Below, one piece after another: positions 48,806-60,151 of a stretch of DNA of 64,000 nt. The notes beneath the pieces are model-generated. The model ran no database searches. It was not told the DNA's origin and worked only from the letters and a program-made list of their open reading frames with translations. The stretch is from Ectocarpus siliculosus. Lineage: Eukaryota > Sar > Phaeophyceae > Ectocarpales > Ectocarpaceae. The translations under genes were made by a program, and so were the position numbers. How positions within the stretch are numbered: position 1 is the stretch's first letter; the number at the start of each line of letters is the position of its first letter. Location of the stretch: NCBI GenBank assembly GCA_000310025.1, contig FN649727.1, forward strand, positions 8,122,835 through 8,186,834, written 5' to 3'.

Positions 48806-51721
48806 GTGCGCGGCGCCTTTTCGTCATCCGGCTTTTTTGTCATCGGCTGGCCGCAGGGGTACCAGGTTGAAGGCCTTGGGCAACAGCTGCAACTGGGTGC
48901 AAGTGTCGTGAACAGGAGCACCACGACCACCACCACCACTACTGCTGTAATGTACTTCTTCGTATGTATCTGTAGGTGACACAAGACACCACACCACCTG
49001 GACCGATTTTCAAAGCTCGACTATACATACTCCGCGTAGAAGAGGATGGTGTCAAAATCAACAGATGCGGTTTTGGAAAGATCTCGACGACATGGTTCCA
49101 ACACCATCATATTCGTCAACGTCATTGTTTTGGCTGCAGAGAATGTAATCGAGCTTTGAAATCGGTTCCGGGGGTGTGGTATCTTATGTCACCTACGGTA
49201 GTACTGCTGTACTATTCTAGTATACATGTACACATGTTTTCTGTATGTATTCCCGCCGAGCAATAACAAGGGAGCTGTCACGGTGGAAAACAGCTCCTCG
49301 AGATGGGTTCATGTCAGGGACTGACCTAGCAGGTCGTAAGAAACACTGGGACGCTTGTGGAACAAGACACACCGCCGCACCAGCACACCGTTCAACAGGT
49401 ACTGCTGCTGGATGGTTTGGCCGCTGGCCCGAACGACACCACCAGTGCTTATGTTGCTGGTTTACGACTCCCTGCTATCCCCTGTATCCCGAAAGAGTGA
49501 CATCTACTTTGTCTGTGCGGGTCGCCGGTCGTAGAAGGTACATGATTCCTTGCTTTGCCCGCATTCGGTTGTTGCTGAGCTCTCTGGTGGGCGTTGTGTG
49601 GTGCGCCCAAGGGCGATCGGTCGCGATCGTGACGGGGCAACAGCAAGTGTACAAGTGTACCACTTCATTGTGAGCCCAACCCGCACTGGCAAGCGCAGAC
49701 CAACAAATCGCATGGGGATAGGAGAATCTACTCACGTTTGCTTTGTTTGGTGGCCATCCTCGCTGCGCGCGGCCCGTCGTGGGACAGATGGGGGTAAGGC
49801 TAATACTGCTGCTGCTGCTGGTGCTGATGGATGGTTCGAAAGGTGGTGCGGGGTGCGGCGTAATTAGTCTTCGGGGCGCAAGTGTTGGCCAATGAACGCG
49901 ATACGCTTGGAGAACAGGTGAAATGAGTAAAGCCTGCCGCACAAATAAAGCTACTTCACTCGCGCAAACATAGCACTGAGCAGCGGGGACGAGCGCTGCA
50001 GGTAAGGTTTGGTTCCACTTTTCTTGCGCCAAAGCAGATGCAGGGTGTTGGGTTTTCCAAGCAAATCGTAGCTTCGCCACGCCGGCCCTCTCCTCTGTCT
50101 CTCTCATTGCTATTAGCCGCTTGAAGAGGCTCTTCTGCCCTCCTCTCTTGTCGTGACACGCGGCCCTTCCTGCTTCCTGTGACGGACCCAGGGACCCACA
50201 GGGAGTGTCTGATAGCCCCTTACGCTCAAAGGAGCTCACGCCGTTCCCTATCGTCTTCGGAACCATCACGGATGTGCAATTTTACACGTGTTCGGACAAG
50301 CAAGTGCGAGAGAGAGAAAACCGCCTTGTCTACGGCAACTTGGTCAACGTTACGATATGGTCGTACACCAGTATGGTGTACCATGTGGAACTCTAGATAC
50401 AAGAGAGGGATTCACCGTCACGCTGAACGGGCATTGCCATGAACCCCCTCAATCGGCTCGACCACGGCTATCCCCGCGCGTGATGTTTACTTGGCAGCAA
50501 GCCATACCTGCTTGTCGAACCTTGTACATAGGTATACAGCAGTTCACAGATGTGCATTCTTCGTGTAAGCATAGACTGGACTTCTATACGCAGTTTGTCG
50601 CCGAAATGGTGCTGTAGCCTAACCCCCAGCAGTATGGTAATAGCGTCCATGGACACCACACCCACCTGTATTCTCTTTCGGAACGGACCCCGTTATCTCA
50701 ATATGTTAAGTTCGGCACGGGCGTCGATCTGCTAGGCAAGTACATACGTAGTGAAGGCACCGCAGAACATTTACTACGTACATACGGTACAGAGTATTGT
50801 AGTTCAACATCAACAGACATCCGTGTAAAGCTTGGTCTATAATGCTGAAGCTAATGGTTCCCTTTATCATACCGCATGGGCAAGGCCGCACAAATATGGC
50901 CGGTCCACCTCCATTCAGTAGCCTCCATTAGATCAGTGAAATCGTTGAATCCTAAATTTTAAGCAATGGATGGTATTTATTTTATCTCGTCTGCTTCGCT
51001 CAGAATCTCGGAATAGTGTCGGGTCCCCGGGATTAGGGGCCAAATCCCTTGCTGCTCTCCATACCGGCTTAACAGAGATCGCGACTGCTGCAGTCTTCAG
51101 AGTAGTCAAAGGCAGGCAAGTGTCGCCTCACATTGCGCGATTAATTTAGTCTTCCTGCCAAATTCCAAACCTAAACTATCTTGGTTGGCTACTCTGCGAG
51201 CATAGCGTGAGTTCCTTCCATCGACCTTAGAGCCAGCAGGGTGATGTTCGCCCACTCAAACGCCACACTCCTCCCATATAAATCGTCAACACAGAGCAAC
51301 TTCAGGGAGCATCACGGATGGGTACCATGCACTTGAGTTCCAATACATATCCAAAATATTTCCGTTGTCTTCAACACGCCTCGCATATAAAAAATCGACA
51401 CGGAGCAACTTCAGGGATTTAACGCGAATCTATATGCGTTCGAAAATGTGCCATGCCCCTCTGTAGCGAGCACGTGTGTTGAGCTCCCGCCCAACCTTGG
51501 TGCACCAGTAAACCCCTCCTTGCCCCTCCTCATCCACACCGTTGCTTCTTGCAATCACTCCCGGTTTTCAGGAGAAAGTAGCGTGTTTTCCCGCGTGGAA
51601 TGGCAGCAGGTGGGCCCCTCAAGGACAGCGCAAAACCAGAGGCCGCTAGCTACGCTTGGCGCTAGCTACGCTTGGGAGACCCGAAGGGGAACGTATCGAA
51701 GCGCCAGCGATACTGTACGTC
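48806..51721. other. Long divergent intergenic region, no gene recognised
   Basis: This lies between the PDCD2-like gene and the HERP-like gene, which point away from each other. It should hold both promoters and perhaps the missing PDCD2 first exon. A 264-residue open frame on the minus strand (49475-50269) has no motif or splice support. Notable contents are two copies of ACTGCTGTA (48941 and 49203), one TACAGCAGT (50535), and a pair of 34-base direct repeats near 51275 and 51384. Confidence 0.45.
51275..51417. repeat. Two direct repeats upstream of the HERP-like gene
   Basis: Copies at 51275-51308 and 51384-51417 share CATATAAA, then a CGACAC/CAACAC variable core, then GAGCAACTTCAGGGA. 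They lie 109 bases apart and 300-450 bases before the ATG. Both contain a TATA-like CATATAAA, so they could be promoter elements or remnants of a duplicated segment. A second short duplication (GCTAGCTACGCTTGG twice) lies at 51644-51674. Confidence 0.6.
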
Positions 51722-52648
51722 ATGGCGGCGGCGGCAACGGTTGGGGAGTCAGACACAAGGGCCGCTGGGCGTTCGCACCCCGAGGCGGAGATGGTTGCGG
51801 CTGCGAGGGGCAGCGACGGTACGCCGGTCAACCTTTCCGTCACCGACGTCTACAACCGCAGCAGCGAGGTTTTTAGCCTGGAGACAACAATCACGATCGG
51901 CGACCTGAAGCGGTTGTTACAGGAAACGTTCGTTGGCAGACCTGCGCCGCAACAGCAGCGCCTGATTTTTCGGGGAAAGCAGTGCAAAGAAGAGACGCAG
52001 CAGCTTGGGCACGTCATGAGAGGGGTGAGCTTGGTTTGTTCGAACTTGATGCTTTCGTCCACTGCTAACGCTCTGTATCGCAAGCACGAGGTGTGTTTGC
52101 ATTCTGCGCTGCTGTTGGGAGATGTTAGCGTTCGTCCCGCTGGGTTCATGCTGGACTTGGTGAAAAATCGTCCGTGGCCAGTGCAGAAGTACGGGCACAA
52201 CAACAGTTGTATCTTGACTCGTATGCCTCCCCCAGGGTGCTTTTTTGTTTCACACGGTATTGTGGAAAGTGTTAATATAACCGGTTCTGACGTATGTTGC
52301 TGCAACGGCAGAGGGAACAAACAGTCGGTGGTACCTCACCAAATTTCGACGAAAGACAGACGCACTTCTGTCGCTCACGGTGGGTGTCTGCTGTATGCAC
52401 CTTTCCTTTCCTTCCTTCTCTCGACCTTTGCTGCAGCTCGATCTTTCGGGGCAGCACAACATGCACCTGATCGTTTCGCAGCCCGTCGAACAAGACCCTG
52501 CGGGTGACAGCACTGCGGATGTCGCGCGAACGCCCACAGCACAGCAATCGTCGTTGCCGCAGCAGCGGCTTCAACAGCAGCCGCGGCTACAGACGCCGTC
52601 GCTGAGAAGCAGTAGTGCAGCCCCGGCTGCTCCTCCCGACACTGCAGC

Positions 52649-52683
<35 letters not shown>

Positions 52684-54436
52684 CTTCGAACGAACGTCCC
52701 GAGCGTATTCAGTTGAGTCAGACGCAGCTGGAACAGCTACAGCGGCAGTACGAGCAAGCGTTGAGAGAAAACGAGAAGGCCCTGGAAGAGCACCGGCAGA
52801 GGTTCAACTTCCTGTCGGCGCAATCAAGAGCCCTCACGCAGCAGCGGCAATACCGGCACCGAACGCCAACCGCCACCTACAGCAGTCCCGCACCGCCGTC
52901 GCAGCAGCAGCAGCAACAGCAACAGCAGCAGCAGCAGTACACCGAGGTATCTGCGAGGGCCGCGACCCGGGCGCTAGGCGGCAACATGCCGGGGCCAGCG
53001 GGGGGGGGGGGCGTGAGAGATGTGACGGGACCCCCCCCAGAGGGCCACATCCCGGCCGCGGGGCTCGGGCAGGAAGGCGAGGTTGGGAGGGGAAACTTGG
53101 TTGACCCGGCTCCAAACGGTCCCGATATTGGCAGAGAAGCGCGGGGCTGGTTCAAGATGGTGTTTCAATGCATGGGAGTTATCCTGGTGTTCGGAATCGA
53201 CGCGAACGGGTGGGTGCTGGCGCTGCTGGCGCTGGGCGGTCTCTTCGCGTTCCTCTTCAGGACGGGCCTGTTGAAGGAGATGCTGGGGAGTGGGAGAGAA
53301 GGGGGCGGGCTTTGGAAGAAGCTGTGCACGGGGGCTACGGTCATCATGGAGGGAGGCGGGATACTGCTGGACGCGAGATACTTCTTCTCCGCCTTCTTTT
53401 TCAGCTTGTTTCCGAAGTGAGTCAGCTGGAGCCATTCGCTTCTTTCGCAACCCAAGACTTGCTTAGAGAGTGCGGGTACGCTTTGTATGGGATGCTTTCA
53501 CTGCTTGTTGTTGTTGGCAATGCAAGGAACGTGTGGGCGCTTGGGGTGGTTCAATCGTCCACAAGCCGCGAAAGGACGTCCTGCGAACAAACCACGCCTG
53601 TGCGTTTCGCATTCATGTTGAGGAATACAACAAGTTTGTCCTTATCCGTGATGAGAAAGCCCCATGGTGTTCCTTTTCTATCACCCAGCGAACAGGCAGG
53701 GGTATGGTTGCGGCCGAATGACGGCTCGTGATGGAGAGAACCGTCTTAGATCGATCGCGATCAGGTGACCTCGCGCACGTGTGTTTTGTCCTGACCTTCC
53801 TCCAATCTCTGCACTCGCTACAGCAGTTCAGATCCCAGACGAACCCCCTACGTCCTGTTGCATACGTATGCATATGTACTGCACGTGTCTAGCAGTGCAA
53901 TGCTTGGTGAATTGTATGTTCATCACCTACACTGTTCTCCCTTCCGCTTACCGTTGAACCGTTGAACCGTCTGGCTTTGGTGTTCATTCAGGTGGCAGCC
54001 AGTGCGATCCCCGGAGGCAATCGCGGAGCAAGCGGCTACTCAGGCAGCAACCCAGGCGGCTGCTCAGGCGCAAGCGGCTGCTCAGGCGCAAGCGGCTGCT
54101 CAGGCGCAAGCGGCTGCTCAGGCGGCTCTCCAGGTGGCTGCTCAGGCGCAAGCCGAGACGCAGGCGGCTGCCCAGGCTCAAGCCGAGGCGCAGGCAGAGG
54201 CCTTGGTGGCAGCGGTGAGGGTCCAAACGGAGCAGACTTTGCGGGAAGCTGTGGCCGCGACAGCAGCGGCGGCGGCGGCTACGACGCCCGCCGCTGACCA
54301 CGGAGCGGAGGGGGCGGACGGGGCCGTCGAGGGTGTTGTGCCGGCAACGGAGACGGTGGCGGTGACGAGTGAGGCCACGGACGCGTCCCCCAACGCCGGG
54401 CCGGAATCAGAAGTTGACCCTGCAGCTCTGGATTGA
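51722..54436 (+). CDS. Ubiquitin-like-domain membrane protein, HERP (HERPUD)-like
   Basis: Three exons (51722-52024, 52437-53416, 53992-54436) code 575 residues. Residues about 36-120 form a ubiquitin-like domain (VNLSVTDVYNRSSEVFSL, IGDLKRLLQETF, QQQRLIFRGKQ, then NMHLIV). Next come poly-Ala and poly-Gln runs, a charged coiled-coil-like helix (QTQLEQLQRQYEQALREN), and a Gly/Pro linker. A hydrophobic pair follows the GWFKM motif (MGVILVFGIDANGWVLALLA; LGGLFAFLFRTGLL). The order, Ubl then two close membrane segments, matches HERP proteins, which anchor ER-associated degradation complexes. The Ala/Gln repeat tail (exon 3) is not typical. The exon 2 donor AA|GTGAGT carries two bases into exon 3; without splicing the frame would stop at 53418. 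The ATG at 51722 is the first in frame. Confidence 0.75.
52644..52938 (+). repeat. Coding CAG/GCA trinucleotide runs (poly-Ala and poly-Gln)
   Basis: A GCAGCAGCA run near 52644-52681 codes about 13 alanines, and a CAG/CAA run near 52901-52938 codes about 12 glutamines. Both lie in exon 2 of the HERP-like gene, either side of its coiled-coil-like helix. Such runs often vary in length between individuals. Confidence 0.9.
54036..54205 (+). repeat. Coding minisatellite, unit about 18 bases (AAQAQA)
   Basis: The unit GCGGCTGCTCAGGCGCAA repeats with small changes through exon 3 of the HERP-like gene and codes an Ala/Gln tail. The same DNA is open in a second frame, reading Gly/Ser/Cys repeats, but only the Ala/Gln frame matches the splice phase from exon 2. 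Confidence 0.85.
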
Positions 54437-55916
54437 TGATTGATGCCGCTCTGTCTCCCTTGCTCTGTTCTGTCTGTATTCCAGCCAGCAAACCTTCGTA
54501 CGGGCTGCGGTGTGTGCGCTGAGCTCTTGAAGGGATGATTAGATGGGCGGATGGGTACGTGTGGAAGGTCCAGGAGGGTGGGGGGCAGCCGGGAGGGAGG
54601 CCTACCGCTGTTTTAGGGATACAGGCGCACCTCGTGTACTGCTAGTCATGAAATGTAAATGATTTTGACATGTACCACTGCTGTAGCGGCACTGCTGCAC
54701 CGTGGTTCGATTGGATAAACTTGTGCTTGTCGTTGTCACCGTCGAGCCCTCATCATACGGACGGCCTTTGATCGAGTTGACGAATAGAGATGTATGTATT
54801 TTGCGTGTGATACTCAGAGGCACCAAATGTGTACCGGTAGAATAGGAGAGAGAACGAGCTGCACGGTTTACCGGTGTTGAGCCGTCAGGGGAACAAGCAG
54901 CAGCCTACGACAGCGGTGTGCACGTGTTTCTGTCACTGCTGTCACGAAGAAAACACCTCCGTGGAAACGTCGACAGAGGTGAATATTTCCAGCAGCAGCG
55001 AGCGTCTTTCAATTGAACCCTCCATCCCCTTGTGGTGGCGTGCTGTTCGAGGGGGGATTCAAGTGTCGTGTAACGTTTGATGGGGGGAAATCGTTGTCGT
55101 TTGAAGCCCGAATGCACACATGTTACTGCGGCGAGCGAGTGCCTCTGTGCCGGCAAGAAGGCTCCTTCCTGCAAGTATGCTATTTACCAGAGTCGGACGA
55201 GTATTTGCTTTTTATTGTCGTCACACCCCCCGCCACACCGCCGCTCGGTTTGTTTGTTACACGTGGGACACCCGTGCTCTGCCGCATTTTTGGTGCATGC
55301 CGTTGCACCCAAACGCCCAACAAATTAGTATAGCTGCGTCAACAGCACGCCTTGGTATTTACGGCATTACGGCAACCAATGCCCTACGTTGCGTGCCGCA
55401 CCTCACCCAGGGCCATCGAAAACAAAACATACTGTAGGACACATGGCCCATCAACAGAGTTTGGAATACTTCACCCACACCATTAAAAACAACACACTTT
55501 TTGCAGAACACATGGACACAGGGATAGGCTACCTTGAGAGACCTCCTTTGTATTGCTGTGCCTGGCCTACCGCGAATGAAACTTCCCTCCTAACGACACC
55601 TGTCAGATGCACAAAACCGTGCTTCAACACGGTTGTAGCTTCACCGGTTTTATTTCCGTAGCGGCGGGACAAGGGTCCCTCCATTCTCACAAACGACGGC
55701 ATGTATGTACATCGCTGGGAAACCGTGGTGCGAACGCAGCCCAAGTCCCACAGAAAATACTAAATACATGGATCAGGCTGAGCAGGCACGACCGATGTGG
55801 GACAGAGCCACGGCCACGTACCCTGCCACATCTCGGCTCCAATCGTCCAACCTATGTACCACAACTGCACACCGACCAACAAAACACTCGGAACAAGAGA
55901 GGCATCACGCCCTTCC
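54437..55916. other. Convergent intergenic region, no gene recognised
   Basis: This lies between the stops of the HERP-like gene and the minus-strand gene at 55917. It contains one ACTGCTGTA (54677) and short open frames without motifs or matching splice sites. Nothing else was recognised. Confidence 0.45.
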
Positions 55917-57150
55917 TTATCTGCAACCGTCCTCAGGTTCCGCGGGTCGAGAGAACACTTCCTCCCGAACTGTTGCGAGCAAATCGCCCATCCACACCGC
56001 TTGTTCGTACGCCGCGCTTGCCGCGTCAGCGGCCATGCCTACCGTAGCCATGGCGGCCTCTACCGGATGTCTCGCCGTCCAAAGAGCGCCCTCTCCTGCC
56101 CGACAAGCCAGACCCGTCACTCCCCCCGCTCGGTCCAGCTCCTGGCTCGCCAGTCTCAGCGTCTGCTTTGTGGCTAACTTGCTCGCTACCCAGCCGAGCT
56201 TGCCGAGCTGGACGTTAGGGGGATCAAAGTGCAGTCGCGGTGCATCACGAAAAGACAGCGGGGGGCAGCAACGGCATGTTATAGCGGCAGTGGGGGCAGC
56301 CCAGCGAACGACACGCACATGTCGTGTATGTAAGGGGCAACAGGAACTGCTACGGGCGTCGGGTCTATACTGCTGTCGGAAGAAAGAAGCGTGGTCCGCC
56401 AAAAACCGTGCCGGCCACAAACCAGCAGGCATGTAAGCTACTTGTATGTATACAGTAGCTTTGATTCGTTCCGCCGTAAGCACAGCATGTAGTCCATCGA
56501 TCGATCGACCTACTGCTGTACCGTGTGTTCTTCGAGGCCATGGCCTGCCTACCTCAAGTGTGCATAGCACTGCAGCACACAACCCTCTACACCAGACACC
56601 TTCCGTGCCATTAACAGGATAGGACAACCTTCCCCCGTCTAACCCCACCCCCGGCTACATGTACGTAACTTTCCTTCTTCGAACTCACAAAGAACCGTGA
56701 AAACCGTGCATGTGCACCCACCACCACCCGCCCCGCAATTCACCGCCCAGGCGCTGCACCCACCGTGCCCACTCGCTCACTCACCTCCACAGCATTCTTG
56801 GTCCCATGCCCCACCGTCCTCCCCACGGGCGTGGCAGCCCCCCACTGCAGCGCCGCGTCTCCGGCCAACACCGGCGCCCCCAAGAACACGGCCGCCCCGG
56901 AGAACGGCAACGCGGCCGCCAACACCACCGCCGCCGTGAAGGGCCGCTCTTTCCCTTCCTCCGCCAACCGCCGGGCCTCCTGCAACAGCCTGGGGGCGAG
57001 GGGGTCCCAAGGCAAGCCCCCACCCTCATGGCCGTCATCCTCGTCCTCGTCCTCGTCTACCTGGAACAGCTCACCGACACGTGCCGCCGCAGGGTTTGCT
57101 TCGGCGGAGGCGTTGTTGTTGTTGTTGTTAGGGTCGGCGTGAACTGCCAT
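55917..57150 (-). CDS. Unrecognised two-exon protein with one probable membrane segment
   Basis: Exons are complement of 56785-57150 and 55917-56207, joined in phase 0 (NAVE-LGKLGWVASKL), for 218 residues. The start ATG at 57150 opens MAVHADPNNNNNNASAEANP. An acidic run (VDEDEDEDDGHEGG) and an amphipathic helix (PRLLQEARRLAEEGKE) follow. Next is a hydrophobic stretch (TAAVVLAAALPFSGAAVFLG), probably one membrane segment or hairpin. The second exon is an Ala-rich helical region ending SRPAEPEDGCR. I do not recognise the family. The GC-rich coding bias and clean splice pair support a real gene. It converges with the HERP-like gene. Confidence 0.6.
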
Positions 57151-57662
57151 TCTTGCGCGCTCTCGGCGGGGTTGGAAGGGCACGCGGCATAGCTGGGCTA
57201 GGCTCCTGTGGGTGCTCTTGGCGTAGCCGACCAGTATTCGGAGAGAGATGAGGGTCATCTGGTAGTTGAGGGTTGGGGGGGGGCAGGAGATCCGCCGAGG
57301 GAAACGGGGACAATCAGCCAGTCGGTCAACTGAGACGTGTTCTACGATGGCCATAGAGGCAGGCGCATCTTGTACTAGGGCGAGAGTCAACGTGCAAGTT
57401 TAACCGCGCCCCATTTTTCCTTCCGTTCGGTCGCTATTGTGATCCAGATGATGTTAGGTACTTGTCGAGTACTGTAGGCTAAATTATAGGCAGCCCGTGA
57501 AGACGGAAGGCGCCTGCGTTAGTTCGACCAGCAAGAACGTTCAATGAAGGCGGTATACTGACAAGAAGAGATCGGAACTCTTCGACATGCCAAGACGACA
57601 ACAGCAGCAGTTGGGGAGAGCTCGCTTACCGACCGAGCACTTTCCAAAATCTCACCAAACGT
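57151..57662. other. Short intergenic spacer, nothing recognised
   Basis: This is the gap between the starts and stops of two minus-strand genes. It is probably the promoter and leader of the 57150 gene plus the 3' end of the 57663 gene. No feature was seen. Confidence 0.4.
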
Positions 57663-59078
57663 TCACCTCCCAAGGTACCACCTAAATTGCTGCACAGAAA
57701 AGTTCATAAAATAACCTCCGGGATGTAGCTTTAAAGGTACACGCGGTCTATGTATGAAGCATCAACAGGTTGAACCGTTAAACCTTGGACGAAACTTGAA
57801 CGGTAATCACCGTCCGTACTTGCGGCCTACAACGTGGGGCGACGACACCGAAGAGCTGAACCCCTCCTCCCTACCTGAGCTAGCTCCTCCAAATCGCTGT
57901 CATCAAACTCCAGCAGCACGTTCTGCACATCAGATATCATTGTTCGCACCCAGCCAAGAGCGCTCACGATATCCTGTGCAGGATAGATACAAATCACGAC
58001 AGACAAAGGCACGATGAAAAGCATATTATTAAACTCCAATACAGCGAAAACAACGAACGATACCAAGGAATATCCGGGGGGGGGGGGTCGGACTGATTAA
58101 TCGATCCATGGATTCATCCGCCAAAGCGTGTCAGTACCTTGAGCGACAAACATTTTTCAAGTGGAAAGCCGTGGGTTGCATCTCAGGAAAGTGCAACAAC
58201 GCCATCCAAGGGAGGACGAAACCGTTCCAAGTACATTTCAACACGCGAGAGGGCAAACCGAAGATCGTCAGAAGAAAGAGATAACCAAGGCTACAGCACA
58301 CCATCACAAAGAAGAGACTATACATCACAAAGAAGACAACATACTAGACTCCAAGGGTAGCAAACGTTTCTCCGAAGGCGAACATAGAACGGCGTGGAGA
58401 GTTTGAACGACTTGTCGGGTGACCAAGGCACGGGGTTGCAGTTGTTGTACACTAGGCCAGAAAGCGGACATGTGGCGTACGCCTCTCCCGCGCAAGCTGT
58501 CCACCGTCCCCCTCACCTGTTCCGTGTAAGGAAGCTGTAGCGCACCGAACTCGTCGCCCACACGCCGCATCTGGTGAGGGGACACTTGCCCCTCTATACT
58601 ATTAACAACACTTTCATGACTTTCATCACGCCCGCCTTCCGGGGTGGTGCTGGTCGTGGCATCGAAAAGAAGAGCCCTGATGGTGCGAAGCGGGGGGCGG
58701 AGTGAAAGAGAGAGAAAGCATTAGCACACTTAGTACACCAAGTCCGCCGTCCCGGAACAATAGCAGCTCCTCAACCGACGATTTCGCTACCAAAATTTTC
58801 CACCAGCGTAAAGTAGTGCCGTCTGACTAGCGGGGCGGAGGGCAGAACGATTGCCAGGGCCCTGCTAAGACCCGTTTGTTTGTTTCCACCTACCATGGTA
58901 TCGCCCTCTCACATGTGTCCTTGCCCTCGCCTTTCGGATGGCTGTGCACGACCTCCTTCCCGACTGGCTTCCAGAAAGCGCTGTGCGTATTCCCTCCGGG
59001 TGTACTCGTCCTGTGGCAGGTGTCGGGAAACCTCTTCCAACGCACGACGCACAGCCCCGATACCATCCGCGATAATTT
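57663..59078 (-). CDS. Unrecognised multi-exon gene, 5' end not resolved
   Basis: Exons that join in phase on the complement are 58913-59078, 58517-58676, 57875-57973 and a 27-base last exon at 57663-57689. Readable parts are DGIGAVRRALEEVSRHL, QDEYTRREYAQRFLEAS, ALLFDATTSTTPEGG, MRRVGDEFGALQLPYTEQ, DIVSALGWVRTMISDVQN and LLEFDDSDLEELAQ, ending QFRWYLGR. The protein is mainly helical and charged, with no signal peptide or membrane segment in the visible part. About 150 residues are seen. The exon at 59078 is entered with one carried base, so at least one exon lies upstream, in or beyond 59100-59260. I do not recognise the family. Confidence 0.5.
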
Positions 59079-60151
59079 CTGCCGAGTGAAAAGGGGCAAG
59101 AAAATACCAGATTAAAATGCCGACATATGCCCCATGGCCACTGCTTTGCTGGGCATATCCAGTCTACAGTATCGCGAATGTTCACGAAAATGGCAAACTC
59201 TGCCGGGCCAATGACAAGAATTCCTGGGAGTGCAGCACTGCTGTAAGCATTCTCGCTAAGGCTTGTTCTAAACAGCCTGTTTGCGAACAGCCTGTTTGCG
59301 TTCGAGGTGTTGACAAGAGGTCAATCGCCCACTCGTGTTCGCTGCTCGATCGTGCTTTCCCCCCCGTTTAACTTGCACTTCAAACAGTAACAGTTGTATC
59401 AGTTGAGAATTCCGTGAGAACGTTCCATGCATTTTCCGCGTGGACGCCTGAGAGCTCAGTATTCCGTTTTTCGGGCTCTCACAGAGCAGTTTTCCCGATT
59501 GTTCAGGCCCTCTCACAATCATCGTTTCGAATAATTTCTCATTGTGAGGGTAACTGTCTCCGAGTGGATGTCTGTCTGTCTGCCTCTCTCACTCTCTCTC
59601 TCTCTCTCTCTCCCTCTCTCTCTCTGTCTTCTTCTATTCGTCTATTTTCTTCTATTCGTCTCTCAGATCTCCCAGCTCACATTTATTTTATTTACCGCAT
59701 TATTATTCCGAACACACCGGCCTCTTTTCCGCTTTCTATCTGATCACACATCACACATGGGCTGTCGGTGTGTCCCTTCGATCTTTCTCTGTCTGGAACT
59801 CAGGCACTCCTTTGCGGCTCTTCCCATTACACGAGGTCTATCGCTCTTCGTTTCGCTCTCTGTGCGGATCTCACGCACTCCTTTGCGATCATACCAGGTG
59901 TATCTCTCTGTCTGGATCTCGCATCCGGGCGTTTTCCGTTTTCCCCGTCCGTCGGATTATCCGCCTGCATTCTTCAATTATTTTCCGACATCTGCAACAA
60001 GGTCTATCTCTCTGTCTGGCTGCGCAGCTCTCTCCTTCTCTCTCCCTCGCACACGCGCTCCCCCCCTCTCCTCTCAATCCCCCCCTCCGCTCACTCCTCC
60101 CATAGCGCCCTTCACTTACTACCAGCACCCGTCCACCTACAATACTGCTTC
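59079..60151. other. CT-rich repetitive spacer
   Basis: This contains a (CT)n run at about 59585-59630, a tandem pair of a 15-base unit near 59272-59301, and three degenerate copies of a roughly 70-base unit with CTCTGTCTGGA...CTCACGCACTCCTTTGCG near 59787, 59857 and 59913. The long open frames here are low-complexity Ser/Leu/Phe readings with no family signal. One ACTGCTGTA lies at 59237. Confidence 0.6.

Noticed and set aside
49475-50269. 264-codon minus-strand open frame
   Set aside because: Low-complexity Ser runs and no motif. It lies in a divergent spacer without splice support. It could be real but cannot be supported.
58130-58190. Possible extra exon on the minus strand between exons at 58517 and 57973
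   Set aside because: The candidate (acceptor CTGAG, donor GTACTG) does not keep phase with its neighbours, whereas joining 58517 directly to 57973 does.
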